64,000 bases of DNA from Macrotis lagotis (taxonomy: Eukaryota; Chordata; Mammalia; Peramelemorphia; Peramelidae), in the NCBI RefSeq assembly GCF_037893015.1, contig NC_133666.1, positions 161,807,051-161,871,050 on the forward strand, in the 5' to 3' direction. Each line of letters opens with the position of its first letter. The first letter of the stretch is position 1. Of this stretch, positions 34,690 to 46,560 are shown one piece after another. The notes beneath the pieces are model-generated. The model was not told where the DNA came from. It did not search any database and worked only from the letters and a program-made list of their open reading frames with translations. The position numbers were made by a program, and so were the translations under genes.

Positions 34690-36640
34690 TTATGTTTCTT
34701 AGAATTTGTCCCATTCTTCATTTCTGATGGTACAGTACCTTTTCATTATATTCATTTACCATATTATGTTCAGCTATATCCTAAATGATGGATACTTTAT
34801 TTCTAATTTTTTACAGATACAAAAGTTCAATATAAATATCTTTGCAAATATGGAAAGTTTTCTTTTTTCTTTGATCTCTTTGGGGGCATATTGCAAATAC
34901 AGGTATCGCCAGATCAATGAGTATATATAAAATTTAGTGTCTTTTGAAAGCTCTAAATTACTTTATATAATGGAGGAAATAATTCACAACTCCTCCAATA
35001 GTACATTAGTGTGCCTGTACTCCAATGGCCCCTCCAATGTTTGTTATTTTCCTTTTATTTTAGTCTCCCCCTCCCCCAAACAAACACATCTGACAAGGTA
35101 TGCAGTGAAATGTTTCAATTTTTTTGGCTGTTTTAATTTTCATTTCTCTTATTAATTTCCAATATATCTTAGATATCAGATTTTTATCAAAGAAATTTCC
35201 TGCAACTATTTAGTCTTAATTGTTTCCTTTATTATTTTAACTGCATTAACCTTATTTGTACAAAAAAGACTTTTTAACTTTAAGTAGCTCAAATTGTCCA
35301 TTTCATACCCTATGATTGTCTCTTCTTGTCAAAAACTCCTCTACTATCCAGAACCATAAAGTTTTCTACTTTTCTGAACCTCTGATTTGTTCTAGGACAA
35401 GTAGCAATTTAGAGCCTATTTTGGCATATAATATAAGTTGTGCCTCCAAACCTAATCTTTGTTATAGAACGTTCCACATTTCCTAGGAATTTTTTCAAAT
35501 AGTGAATCCTTATTCTATCAGAGTTTTGGAGTTTTTTACTGAATAATATGCTTCTATATGTGTTTTTTCTATATATTTTTTGCTAATCTATTCTACTGAT
35601 TAAGCTTTCTACTTGAGCAGTGGTGATGCATGTATTTTTAAAATTTCTTCTAAATAGTTTTTAATTCTTTTTGTATTTTTTTGAGATCCTGTATTAGTAG
35701 ACTCCCTTCCTCCCTGCTTTACTTTCATATGTAATGAAATAATTTCATATTTTCAAATGTTCCTCAGTTAGATTTTTAAACTTTTTTCCTGGTTCTATAA
35801 TGTAATCCTTTGTCACTGAATCAAAAAATTAACTTTGACAGTGTTATTATTTTTATTATTTTAGTACAACCCAAACATGAGTCATTAATAAATTTTCAAA
35901 TGTTTGTCTTTATTTTTTTATGATTGTTTTGTAGCTGTATACATGAAATTTCTATCTGTTTTGGGTGATCGAATCTCATTTAAATTACAAATTATAAAGC
36001 TATTTTGAATATAATATTCTTTTCTATCTTTTTCTGCTGAGTTTTGGTTTTGTTGGCAACATATAGAAAGATCAAAGAATTTTGTGGGCTTATTAAATGT
36101 TCTGTTATCTGAAGTTATTATTTCAATTGTTAGTTGAATCACTAGGGTTTTCTATAAGCCTTCATGTCACTTGTAAAATACAATAATTTTGTTTACTTTT
36201 TGCTTAAATTATTCCTGAATTTTTCATAAAGTGATACTGGTTTGGAATTTTTGTGCCAAGGTTAATTTCTATCCTTTTTGAATAGTGTGATTAGTTTTGC
36301 CCTTTCTCCAATTTCTAACATCACTTCTCTCAGATTTCTCTTCAATGATAACCAGAAACTTTCATGTTCCTTAAAATATCACTCTTCAGAGTTATTGATT
36401 TTTAGATTCCTTATTCCTCAGAATAACTCTTCTCAGGTTACACTGATGGTTTTAGATCTCCTGAAAAATCCTTCAAGTTTTTTAAAAAAAACCAAAGCAC
36501 TTTTCTCCAGATAGATTACTGGCAGAATGTTGATCTGCCTACCAGATTTCCACTGATTTCCCTAGTAGGATCCATCTCTCAATTTGAAGTCTTATTTATA
36601 GCCTGACTAGATGGAGTTTACTATATTTACTCTTTTGATT
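34690..36640 (-). mobile_element. Old, strongly diverged L1 (ORF2 C-terminus to RT)
   Basis: CTTTATTTCTAATTTTTTAC, AAATATCTTTGCAAATATGG and GATCTCTTTGGGGGCATATT correspond to the ORF2 tail wording of the better L1 copies. Further right, CATTTCTCTTATTAATTTCC, AGACTTTTTAACTTTAAGTA and TGTGATTAGTTTTGCC follow the L1 order. No open frame of use survives. Confidence 0.7.
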
Positions 36641-36644
36641 ACTT

Positions 36645-37147
36645 GATTATTGTTTTGTCTAGAACCCTTTGTAGTTTTTTGTAAGATTGTACGTGGCTGA
36701 GATGAGCTCCTCTATGATTTCTCTCACTGACATTTTGATCAGAAGCTTGGCAATTAATTAAAATTTTAAAAATAGCAGGGATGATGTAATGATAACTTTT
36801 AGTCACTGATGGGAAATTAAAATTTTTCATATGAGTAGGTAAGTAAAGGGGGAGTGAAAAAGATATAGGGCATACATGCTGAAAGTAGAATTATAAGAAG
36901 TGCAGAGGAATGAGACTAGTAGTCATGGGTTTAATAATAAGAGAGAAAAGTAAGAAAAAAGCCAGCTATTTTCCAGTTTCAGAGGCAAACAATACTGTAT
37001 AATGAAAAGAAGGAAGACAAGTAAATCTCTTAATCCTATTACCATCTATTGTTAGAATGGGAGAAGAGAGAGAAAGAGACAGAGTGATAAACACAGAGAG
37101 AGAAACAGAGGCAGAGAGGGATAAGACAGAGAAGCAACATATGTAGA
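36645..37147. other. Unassigned purine-rich intergenic sequence
   Basis: Contains an AGAGA-rich stretch at 37,060-37,135. No gene or repeat recognised. Confidence 0.35.
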
Positions 37148-37157
37148 AAGAAAGAAC

Positions 37158-37314
37158 TGGGGCAGCTAGGTGGCACAGTAGATAAAGCACTGGCCCTAGA
37201 GTCAGGAGTACCTGGGTTCAAATCCGGACTCAGACACTTAATAATTATCTAGCTGTATGGCCTTGGGCAAGCCACTTAACCCCATTTGCCTTGCAAAAAC
37301 CTAAAAAAAAAAGA
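37158..37314 (+). mobile_element. Marsupial SINE, full length, well preserved
   Basis: Head GGGGCAGCTAGGTGGCACAG, ending TTGCAAAAACC and an A tail. Target duplication AAGAAAGAAC (37,148-37,157 and 37,315-37,324). Confidence 0.97.
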
Positions 37315-37324
37315 AAGAAAGAAC

Positions 37325-37755
37325 AGATGATGTCACCATGAAAGGAGAGGATAAAACAATAGGAGCTAAAGAGAAGGGAATGATTAGCAAGTATATAGAA
37401 GCAGCATGATGATCTTTGTTAAATAGAGAGTTAAAGTAAAGAAATAAGAATCATTTAAAAATAACTGACTAAATGAGAAGACAAAGAAATTTGAAGAATA
37501 TGGGAAACTGTTGGTAATTTCAAGCAAATGTTAATAAAAAATATTTAGAGGAAGTCATTCTAATAAATGACAAAAAGAATGTTTGCAATATTTGGCAAGA
37601 GTTATTGAATAAGGAAACATTTTAAATGATAAAATTTAGTATGTTTAAACTATCTGTGAAGAAATTAAATTAGTTAATGTTCAAGGGAATATGTAGTTTT
37701 GTTTTATATTTTTATTTTTTGTCATGAAACTGAAATTTTGCCCTACTCTCATATT
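37325..37755. other. Unassigned AT-rich sequence
   Basis: Nothing recognised. Confidence 0.35.
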
Positions 37756-37759
37756 GACT

Positions 37760-38345
37760 TGACTAAGGAACATTAGGGAGGGAGGAATGTAGGATAAATC
37801 TGGATATTAGATTGAGTCCAAGTCCTGAAGTTCTTTAAATGACAATTTTTTTTAGGTTTTTGCAAGGCAAATGGGGTTAAGTGGCTTGCCCAAGGCCACA
37901 CAGCTAGGTAATTATTAAATGTTTGAGACTGGATTTGAACCCAAGTACTCCTGACTCCAGGGCAGGTGCTTTATCTACTGTGCCACCTAGCCACCCCCCT
38001 TTAAATGACAATTAAAGGAGTTTATTATGTTTTCCTAGAGCTAATAGGGAACCAGTAGATTTTTGATGGAGTCCCAGTTAATGAGCCCCCTCCCTAACAT
38101 TCAGATCCACTCTGAATATCATTCTAGGAATTCTAAACTATGACTTAATTAATGACCCTACAATACCTATCCTTAAGAAAATCACTTTGACAGCTACATG
38201 GAAGGTAAACTACAGGCATTGAGTGACTTCAAGCAAAGAGATTATGAGAAATCATTGCAATATTTCAGATAAAATAAGATACTGAGCTAGGCTGGTGTCT
38301 GTGTGAGTGTAGAGGACATAGATATCAGAGAAGTGAAGGTGTAAG
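37760..38345 (-). mobile_element. L2 LINE fragment, split by a SINE
   Basis: AGGAGTTTATTATG, GAAAATCACTTTGACAGCTA, CATTGCAATATTTCAGATAA and GGCTGGTGTCTGTGTGAGTG are reverse L2 ORF2 C-terminal wordings. Confidence 0.7.
37848..37998 (-). mobile_element. Marsupial SINE inside L2
   Basis: Full-length reverse SINE with a perfect 15-bp target duplication CTTTAAATGACAATT (37,833-37,847 and 37,999-38,013). Confidence 0.97.
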
Positions 38346-38575
38346 GTTTGTTTTTTCCTTATCTAGAGATGTTATTTTACTGAAAGAAGCAAGAAAAACA
38401 GCCCTTCAGAGATAAGCACTTGGAAATAAATAAACAATTCTGAGATGACCTCAGAGAAACAATACTTACTGAAAGCAAAAATAATCAAAATCTCTTGTTT
38501 CCAAGCTGGTAATTTGTATATGATTGATATGATTCTCTGTGAGTAGAAAAAAGGGGATGGATGTATGAGGTGTTA

Positions 38576-38840
38576 TGGCAGCTAGGTGGCACAATGGATA
38601 GGGAGTGGAAGTTGGGAGTTCAAATGTGACTTCTGATACATACTAGCTGTGTGATTTTGGGCAAGTCACTTGACTCTGTCTCAATTTCCTAAACTATTAA
38701 ACTAAGATAAAAATAATAACTACTGCTCGGGGTCATTGTGAGTATCAAATCAGATAATGATTGGAAAATACTTAGCACAGTACCTTACATTATAAAAGTG
38801 CTATATAAATGTTAGATGTTGTTAGTATCATTATTGTTAG
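38576..38840 (+). mobile_element. CORE-SINE (MIR/Mar1-type), full length
   Basis: Head GGCAGCTAGGTGGCACAATG, core CTAGCTGTGTGATTTTGGGC, tail with TACTTAGCACAGTACCTTAC and AAGTGCTATATAAATGTTAG. Confidence 0.9.
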
Positions 38841-39108
38841 AAAGTCAAGTTTTAACCCTAAATCATTATGATTGAGGTCACTGAGGAACTGGAAAGCCAA
38901 AGTGTTTAAGGAAATATCAATATATGTTCTTATAACCCAGTAGAAAAGACAGGAATTGATGTGCAAAGAAAGACTATCAGTCAGGAACTAAAAGACTTCT
39001 TGAAAGGAGATAGAATGATCTAGGGGCTAGGGTCTGGATTGGAAGATAATTTACATAGACCTACCACAAACCAGAAACTGATGATTCTTTGGTCTTCAAG
39101 AAGGACTT

Positions 39109-39283
39109 ACCTTTTTTTCTTTTTCTTTTTTTGTTTTTTAGGTTTTGGCAAGGCGATGGGGTTAAGTGACTTGCCCAAGGCCACACAGCTAGGTAATTAT
39201 TAAATGTCTGAGGCTGAATTTGAACTCAGGTCCTCCTGACTCCAGGGCTGGTGCTCTATTCACTGAGCCACCTAGCTGCCCCC
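39109..39283 (-). mobile_element. Marsupial SINE, full length
   Basis: Target duplication GAAGGACTT (39,100-39,108 and 39,284-39,292); body GGCGATGGGGTTAAGTGACT to CCACCTAGCTGCCCCC. Confidence 0.96.
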
Positions 39284-39411
39284 GAAGGACTTGTTTGTAG
39301 AGGAGTCACTTCCTTGTGCTTATAACCTGAGGCCAGAAAGTTGATAATAATAAACAAAATTTATATAGAGTTTTACAGTTTATATATGCTTTTTGTCTTT
39401 GTCTCTGCACC

Positions 39412-39435
39412 CCTCTCTCTGTCTGTTTTTCTCTT

Positions 39436-39472
<37 letters not shown>

Positions 39473-39484
39473 TTCTGTCTCTCT
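39412..39484. repeat. (TC)n microsatellite
   Basis: CT-rich tract; open frames over it are artefacts. Confidence 0.93.
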
Positions 39485-39509
39485 TGATTTGCATATGTAC
39501 ATAACTCTT

Positions 39510-39715
39510 TCCATATTATCACAATGACCCTGGAAGATAGGTACGATTATTATCTTCATTTTATAGATAAGGAAGCAGAGGCTGAGAAAATTAAGGAATT
39601 TTACTTCAGGATATACAACTAAAAAAAAATGCCCAAGGCAGGATTTGAACTCAGATCTTCCTGAATCCAGGATCAGCACATTACATTATCTACCACACCT
39701 TTTAGATGCTCCAAA
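39510..39715 (-). mobile_element. MIR-like SINE
   Basis: ATTTTATAGATAAGGAAGCA, GGATTTGAACTCAGATCTTC and CTACCACACCTTTTAGATGC. Confidence 0.82.
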
Positions 39716-39879
39716 TGTGAGCATCTCTATGTAAATTCATAGAATAGCCAGTACAAGGCATTTGATTTCCTAAGGTTCTTTCTTAAAATTGAGATTCCTG
39801 TGTTATTGTCCTCTATCGCAATATATGTGACAATCTATTTTCAAATAGCTACTTCCTCAACATGAAGAATAGATCATTC

Positions 39880-41460
39880 TAGAAATTTTCCCAGATTATA
39901 GTCATAAAGAGGTTATTCCCCAAGAATTCAAGGATGCCTCCATCAACCTTATCAGTAAAGGGAATAGATTGTCCTGTAACAATCATAAGTATATTTCCTT
40001 TTTAGTTATTGCTAATAAGATTCTTGTCAGAGTCCTTCTTAATAGACTGATCCTTCACTTCGAAGATGATCACCTCCCTGAGAGCCAGTGTGGCTTCAGA
40101 AAAGGTTGAGAGTAGCTATGGTGTTTGCTGCCCAACAACTCCAGGAAAAATGCCAGGAAGAGAAGTCTGTATACAATATTTATAGATCTAGGCCTTTAAT
40201 GCTATCAGTTATGAGGGTTTATGGAAAATTATGTCAAATTTTGGCTGCCCGAGAAATTCGGCAGTATTGTACATCAGTTCCAGGAAGCCTGCATGCCTGG
40301 GTCCTGGAGAGTGGATGATGATCTGGAGATTTCCCAGTCACCAATGGAGTGAAACAAGGCTGTATCTTTGCTCCCATATTTTTCAACATGTTTTCAGTCA
40401 TGTTATCAATGCCTTCACTGAGGATGAACACTACACTGGTGGCAAATTCTTCAACTTGAAAAGGCTACAAACCAAGAACAGAGTAGAGAGAGTGCTGGTC
40501 ATGATCTTCTGTTTGTAGATGATTGTGCACTCAATGCAGCCTCTGAAGCTGAGATGCAACAAAGTGTAGATCAGTTCTCTGCTGTTCTGCTAATTTAGGT
40601 CTAACAATGAACACCAAATAAGCACAGGTGCTCTATCAGCCAGCAGCACACCATCCATATGTGGAACCATATGTTACAGCAAATGGAGAAGTGTGGACAA
40701 ATTCACTTACCTTAGCAGTGTCCTTTCCAGGAATATACAAATTGACAATGAGGTTGACACATGCATTGCCAGGACTAGCTTGGTATTTGGGAGGCTCCAG
40801 AAGAAAGCATGAGAGAGAAGAGCTATTAGACTGACTATAAAACTGAAGGTCTACAGAGCTGTTGTGCTGATCTCATTGCTATATGCCTGTGAAACCTGGA
40901 CAGTCTACAAGCGTCATGTCAGGAAACTGAATCACTTGCATTTAAATTGTCTTAGGAAGATTCTGAAGATCACCTGGCAGGAGAAGATACCAGACATTGA
41001 GGTCCTTTCTTGAGCTAAACTGCCTAGTATTCCAATATTACTACAGAGTGCAACTATGATGGTCGGACACATTATTAGAATGCCAGACAGACACTGGCCC
41101 AAAAGATTATTTTATGAAGAACTCACACGGAGCAAGTGCTCACAAGGGGGTCAGAAGAAGTGATACTGAGACATCCTGAAGGTCTCATTGAAGAACTTTA
41201 GAATTGACTGTACAGCATGGGAGACACTGGCACAGGACAGGTGAGTATGGCATACCCTCATCAGTGAGGGTGCTGCACTCTATGAGGAAGGCAGAATTAA
41301 AGCAGGTCAAAGGAAACATAACATACATTAATTTAGTGTGAGCATCCCAGGTCTTTGCATGGACTATTTGTGCTCAGCCTGTGGTAGAACATTCCAAACT
41401 CCTATTGGTCTGATAAGTCACAGCAGGACACACTGTAATTCGTTTCAAACATAGTGTTAT
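39880..41460 (+). mobile_element. RTE LINE (BovB-like), RT to C-terminus, dead
   Basis: Translation in shifting frames follows an RTE/BovB ORF: EFKDASINLISKGNRLSCNN (39,925-39,990), ANKILVRVLLNRLI and LPESQCGFRKG (40,010-40,105), VFAAQQLQEKCQEE (40,118-40,160), GVKQGC (40,350-40,365), and VDDCALNAASEAEMQQS-like sequence at 40,515-40,570 in place of the FADD block. The C-terminal end has a C2H2-like piece, CSACGRTFQTPIGLISHSRTHC (41,370-41,435, in the reading that starts CIPGLCMDYL). The endonuclease half is absent, so the copy is 5'-truncated. Many stops and frameshifts show it is old. RTE elements are LINEs known in marsupials and ruminants. Confidence 0.92.
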
Positions 41461-41494
41461 AGTTTTGGTCCACTAAAATTTTAATGTTACTTTA

Positions 41495-41715
41495 TAACTG
41501 GGGTGGGGAACCTTTTTTTTTCTGTCAAGGGACATTTGGATATTTAGAACTTAGAACATCATTCCTGGTCCATACAAAAATCTCAGCTTAAAATTAGCCT
41601 CTTATATTACTCATAGATTTATTGAATTTTGATTCCTGTCTGTGGTTGCCTTGGTAGGGTCAGATTTTGTGAACCTTCTACAACCTTCAATGATTTGGAA
41701 ATGACCTTGTGGGTT
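41495..41715 (+). mobile_element. Possible hAT-like DNA transposon fragment
   Basis: GGGGTGGGGAACC followed by CTGTCAAGGGACATTTGGAT and ACAAAAATCTCAGCTTAAAA resembles the end of a mammalian hAT-family element. Short and not decisive. Confidence 0.3.
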
Positions 41716-41739
41716 AGGAAGCTACCCCATTGACATATA

Positions 41740-43470
41740 AGCTATAGAAATCTGTTTATCTCTTTAAGTTGTTTTGTCTTAAAGCATGATACTTATTCTT
41801 GCTTTTTTGAATTCACTTGATACATAATACATTTTGTTCCAAATCCTTATTTTAATTATGTAAAAGATTTCAACTGTTCTTACTTCTTTTCATTTTATTG
41901 GATTGTTTGATACATTCACATTTAAAGCTATTAATTAGATTTATATTTTTCTTCATTTGATTCTAATATATAATTTTCTGAATTATGATTATTTTATTCT
42001 TCTTTGTAAATGCTTACTCTACTTTAGGTCAACCCTATTCCTACATGGTCTTTTTCCTTCTCTTTCTATACTACTCCTCTTTTGTTTGAGTTTTATTTTA
42101 TTTATCCGTTTGTTTTTCTTTCTTCCTCTTATCTAGTTTTCTAAATTCTTCCCCTCTTTTTCTCAGTTTTAGTCAAGCAAAGTCCTTCCTTTTCTCCACA
42201 TCAAATCTTATGTTAGTTTAAAAATTTTCTTATGACTTATGAAAAAAATTCCTCTTGTTCTCTTTATTAATCATCTTCTTTTTTATAACTATTCCAGGTA
42301 GTTATTTGTTGACTTATTCTTATCTTCCTTAGTTTCTCTATTTCATGCAGAATTGTTATAAAATGTCCATTTTGAGTTCTCTTTTCTAAACAATTTCTGT
42401 TACTGCAATGTAAATCTTACCATTCCTTACTTCCTCAATCCTTGCCCCTCACCCCACTCCATAACTAACATGTTTTACTGTTATGTCTCAGTCTTAGAAT
42501 TGCTAGGGGATATAGTGAGGATAGGAATATCACCTCAAAATAAAAATAGTTCCCTCAGGATTTATGATTCCTCTTCTTTTAAGGTAGGTTATTGTTCATC
42601 TAGACACTAAGTAGTTGCATCTGTCTTAGCAACAAATCCCTGTTGATTATACATATTGTAAGGTCTACATTTCCCATTTCAGAATCTCTCTCTATCTGGT
42701 CATGGGAGAAGTATTCCCCATTCTTTGCTCTGTTTTCTTCCCTCTCTTTGTCAACTCTTTCATTCTCCTGTAGCTTCTCTTCTTGTGGAGAGATATAGGA
42801 GTAATTTTCTTAAGACTGTTTATAATTGCCATTAATATGATACTTCATACCTATCTTCTACCTTTCACTTTCCTTTTATGCTTCTTTAATTCTGCAGTTT
42901 TTTCCCCAAAATTGCTTTGATCATGTTTATGGAGAAGGTATGAGATTTAGTTTTTGGTGTTTTAGATCTATTCCTCCACCATCTCCCCTATTTAAGTTTC
43001 ATTTTAATCCTTAGGAAAGAAATCTCTTAATCGTCATTGTTTTAAATCCCTCAGGTGTTTTGTCTGTTTCTATCTTCCATTTCCCCCAATTTGGGGGGGG
43101 GGGATGAATTTCATTCCTCATACATTTCTTGGTTCTCTGCCTTTTTTTGTATTTCTATTGTTTGAGGTATTTATGTATCAGTTGATCTGCTCTTTTTTTT
43201 TTTTTTTGGCCTTGTTAGGAATGCTTCAAAAACATATCCTTTTTTTTAAACACAATTTTTCTATTGATGATTAAGCTTCAATTTTCATAGTATGTCACCT
43301 TAGGTTCTATCTTGAGCTCCTTAGCTCTTTATAACACATTATTCCATTCTCTGTGGTTTCTGGATAGTGCAGAACAGTCTTATGTTATTCAAATAACCTT
43401 TCCTTTATATTTTACTTTATTTTTCCTGATATTAAAATAGGAAGGTTCTCCCCTCTCCCTTATATAAGTA
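41740..43470 (-). mobile_element. Old L1 5' half (endonuclease start, inter-ORF, ORF1), degenerate
   Basis: CTTATTCTTGCTTTTTTGAA, ACATTTTGTTCCAAATCCTT and TGATACATTCACATTTAAAG follow the same order as the reverse L1 at 27,760-27,930. The pyrimidine-rich stretch after it matches the inter-ORF zone. The order and strand support one old copy; the right limit is uncertain. Confidence 0.6.
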
Positions 43471-43477
43471 ATATATA

Positions 43478-44112
43478 TTGTATTTCCCAATGTATAAGAG
43501 AAACCTTGATTTTGGAGCCCGAAACAGCAGTTATGTACTCCTTTGACATCAGTAACTTCTTTTTCATCAGTAATTCTTCCTGCCTCATGCTAAACCATCT
43601 TTGTCCATTTTGAGTTCTCTTTTCTTTTCTTTTTATGGACACAGGAATTCCACTTGCCCTTTGCTCTTCAATCCATCTCTTCAATTCCCCCTCTAACTCA
43701 GGCCATTTGGCTGGCTGATTTAACTTTTATGGCCTTCTTTTGTCAGTGCATTTTCAATAGGGTCTCTTCTTCTTGTAGCCAGTCTTGGGTTGTTTTCTCA
43801 GCTGGAGGAGAACCAAACTTCAATTCAGCAATGTGATTTCCATTCTTGGAATGGAATCTCTTGCAAATTGTATCACTTTGAATTTGAGTTCAGCACTGAA
43901 CTAAAATCTTTTCTGAGCCAATTCTGGGTAGAATGTGGCAAAATGTAACCTAATATACCACTAACAAATGCAAAACAATGAGTACAAAGTCAGCAAGGGT
44001 GAAAAAAAGAGAAATTCAAGTAAAAAAATCTGCAACCACTGTATAAGCTGCTCCCAGTTTTTAGACCCTAAATTTTTCGAAAAGGGTGTGTTTTATACAT
44101 GGGGAAGTATGG
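43478..44112 (-). mobile_element. pogo/Tigger-type DNA transposon, internally deleted
   Basis: Ends are inverted repeats: the left reads TTCCCAATGTATAAG near 43,483 and the right, on the other strand, TTCCCCATGTATAAA near 44,107. Both are flanked by TA, the target of the Tc1/mariner superfamily. Minus-strand frames give AELKFKVIQFARD (about 43,867-43,905), then KTTQDWLQEEETLLKMH and AKWPELEGELKRWIEEQRASGIPVS (43,645-43,800). That order is the N-terminal helix-turn-helix and CENP-B-type DNA-binding part of pogo-like transposases. The DDE catalytic domain is missing and frames shift, so the element could only have moved in trans. Total length is about 635 bp. Confidence 0.8.
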
Positions 44113-44114
44113 TA

Positions 44115-44578
44115 GCTTTTCTTTACATTCTGTATTGTTGTTGAATACTCATTATTAATTCTTCACCCAGATTTAGGTGTTTTTATTATAGGGAGGTTTT
44201 TAGTAAAAAGAAATTCTTCATATTCAGATGAATGTGACCCTCATCTAGAATCACCCGTTGAACTATTTTTATCATTGTTCACACACACTACATTTGTTTT
44301 TTATCTTAGTTCTGGCTTGTTAGCATTTCAGTTGTACCCCATGAGCTATGCACTGGGTTTTGCTTTTACTTGTTAGTGGAATAAAGATTATGTTATAATA
44401 CAGCTATTCATTTTAAGAGTATTTATTGCTAAAGTTGTGGTTGAATGAGAGAGTCCTATCATCTCTCCATGTCTTGCAACGAGGATTCAGAACACTGATC
44501 CATGAGCTCAGGACCTGGATCTAGGTGAATTACCTCGTTGATCACTAAGTGAATTTTTTGATCATAGCAATTTATGAA
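44115..44578. other. Unassigned intergenic sequence
   Basis: No repeat recognised; possibly a continuation of the old L1 left of the transposon, but wording is too diverged. Confidence 0.3.
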
Positions 44579-44588
44579 GAATGTTTAT

Positions 44589-44739
44589 GGGGCGTCTAGG
44601 TGGCATAGTGGATAAAGCACTGGACCTGAAGTCAAGGGTACCTGGGTTCAAATCTGGTCTCAGACACTTAACAATTACCTAGCTGTGTGGCTTTGGGCAA
44701 GCCATTTAATCCCGTTTGCCTTGCAAAAACCTAAAAAAA
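44589..44739 (+). mobile_element. Marsupial SINE inserted in the L1 target duplication
   Basis: Head GGGGCGTCTAGGTGGCATAG to TTGCAAAAACC and A tail. It is flanked by ATGTTTAT on both sides (44,581-44,588 and 44,740-44,747), which lies inside the left target duplication of the next L1. Confidence 0.95.
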
Positions 44740-45649
44740 ATGTTTATTAAGGGACTTCTGGCTAAGATGGCTGAGAGAAGACAGGCACAGTTCAAAAGTC
44801 TCCTGATCTTTCCCCATCTATGATATGAAACAAACCTTTTAACAGAAATCTGACCTACAAAACCCAGAAAGAAAGACCAGGAGAAAGAACATCTTACCTC
44901 AGGATTTGTCTTCCTCAGCCATGGGTGAGTCGGGTCTGGTGAGTCCAAGCACAGAGGGCAGATCAGCCCCAGATCAGCTGGATTAGTGGCTGAATTGGAG
45001 CCAGGGAGCCTGAGGGCCAGAGACATGGACCTGCTTGATCAGCAGTGGGGCTAGACCATGGGGGCTTGGGTCTACTAGGGAGCAGAAGCACTGGTATTTG
45101 CTCTGACCCTCTGGAGTTTGCCAACAGGGTTGGGGGGAGAGTTCCTCTGCAGGAGAGCTGAGGACACCATCCCTGGGCTCCTCTAGTCTGAGGAACTCGT
45201 CTCCATTGCAGCTGAGGTCTCTTCCCAGAACAAACACAATCACAGACTACTTCTGCCTCAGTCACAGGTGTGTGAGCAGAAGAACCAGCCCAGCTGACAA
45301 TAGGGAGAGGAATGACCTCACCCCAGGGTAAAGACCACCATTGATTGAAGGCAAAAGGATTCAATAGCTTCAATTACTCCCTTCAGGTTAAGGGAGTAGG
45401 CCTCAATCAAGGTCAAAGACACTCCAGAGAAAGCAACCAGTACCTCCTACTGGCCAGCCAGAGAAATTTCACTCAGTGAGTAAAGCCTCTTAGAGATCCC
45501 AACACCAAACCCCTGTGAACCAACCCCTCCCCAACTCAAGGTTTTAGCAAAATGAAGAAAGGTCAGTGGAAAGGTAGATCAACAGAAAAATTCTAGGAAG
45601 GAAAAGACCCTAACTCAGAGAGTCCTAGAACCTCTGAGGAGAATATGAT

Positions 45650-46560
45650 CTGGTCTCCAGCCCAGAAATACTTCCTTGAAGAAATAAGTTAAGAATTTAA
45701 AAATCAACTGGAAAATTTGGGAGAGACAATTAATACATTGCAACAAGAAAACAAATAATTAGAAAATACAATTGGTCAAATACAAAATGATACTGAATCT
45801 CTAAGATCATTAATAGGGCAAATGCAAAAAGAAAATAACTCTCTCAAAACCTTAATTGGTCAAATGGAAAGATCTTTCAAAAGTAGAATTGACCTACTGG
45901 AAAAGGAGTGGTAAAAGGTTAATGAAGCAAAATCCTCCCTAAAAAAAAGAATGGAGTCTGCAGAAACTAATGATGTCATGAAACAGCAAGAGCCTGTCAA
46001 ACAAAATCAAAAATAGAAAAAATAGAAGAAAATGTAAAATACCTCATCAGCAAAACCACTGACCTTGACAATAGGTCGAGGAGGGGCAACCTGAGAATTA
46101 TTGGATTTCCTGAAAACATTGAATAGAAAAAAAAGCCTGGAATTAATATTACAGGATCTAGTGATAGAAATTTGCCCTGATGTCATGGAACCAGAGGACA
46201 AAGTAGTTATTGAAAGAATACATTGATCCCCTCCAGAAAAAGATCCTAAAATGTTGTGGCCAAATTCCAGAACTATCAGATAAAAGAGAAAATCCTGCAA
46301 GCAGCCAGGAAGAAACAATTTAAATATCAAGGAGCCACAGTAAGGATTACACAGGATCTGGCTGCATCAACATTAAGGGAGTGAAGGGCCTGGAATGAGA
46401 TATTTCAAAGAATAAGGGAGCTTTGAATGCAGCCAAGAATCCACTATCTGGCAAAGCTGAGCCTTCTCTTCCAGGGAAAAATATGGGCATTTAACGAAAT
46501 GGAAGAATTTCAAAAATTCATGTTGAAAAGATCAGAGCTAAATAGAAAATTTTGATATCA
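45650..46560 (+). pseudogene. L1 ORF1 remnant (coiled coil plus RRM)
   Basis: The first half reads as a heptad coiled coil with repeats of the type SLIGQMQKENNSLKTLIGQM (45,805-45,870), followed by ENVKYLISKTTDLDNR, RIIGFPENIE and DVMEPEDKVVIERIH (46,025-46,225), the RRM part of the L1 ORF1 protein. Several in-frame stops and at least one frame change are seen. ORF1 protein normally trimerises through the coiled coil and coats L1 RNA. Confidence 0.88.

Noticed and set aside
45266-45373. Long minus-strand frames at 44,706-45,373 (up to 136 codons)
   Set aside because: They lie antisense to the L1 5' UTR, which is GC-richer and stop-poor. No protein motif is seen.
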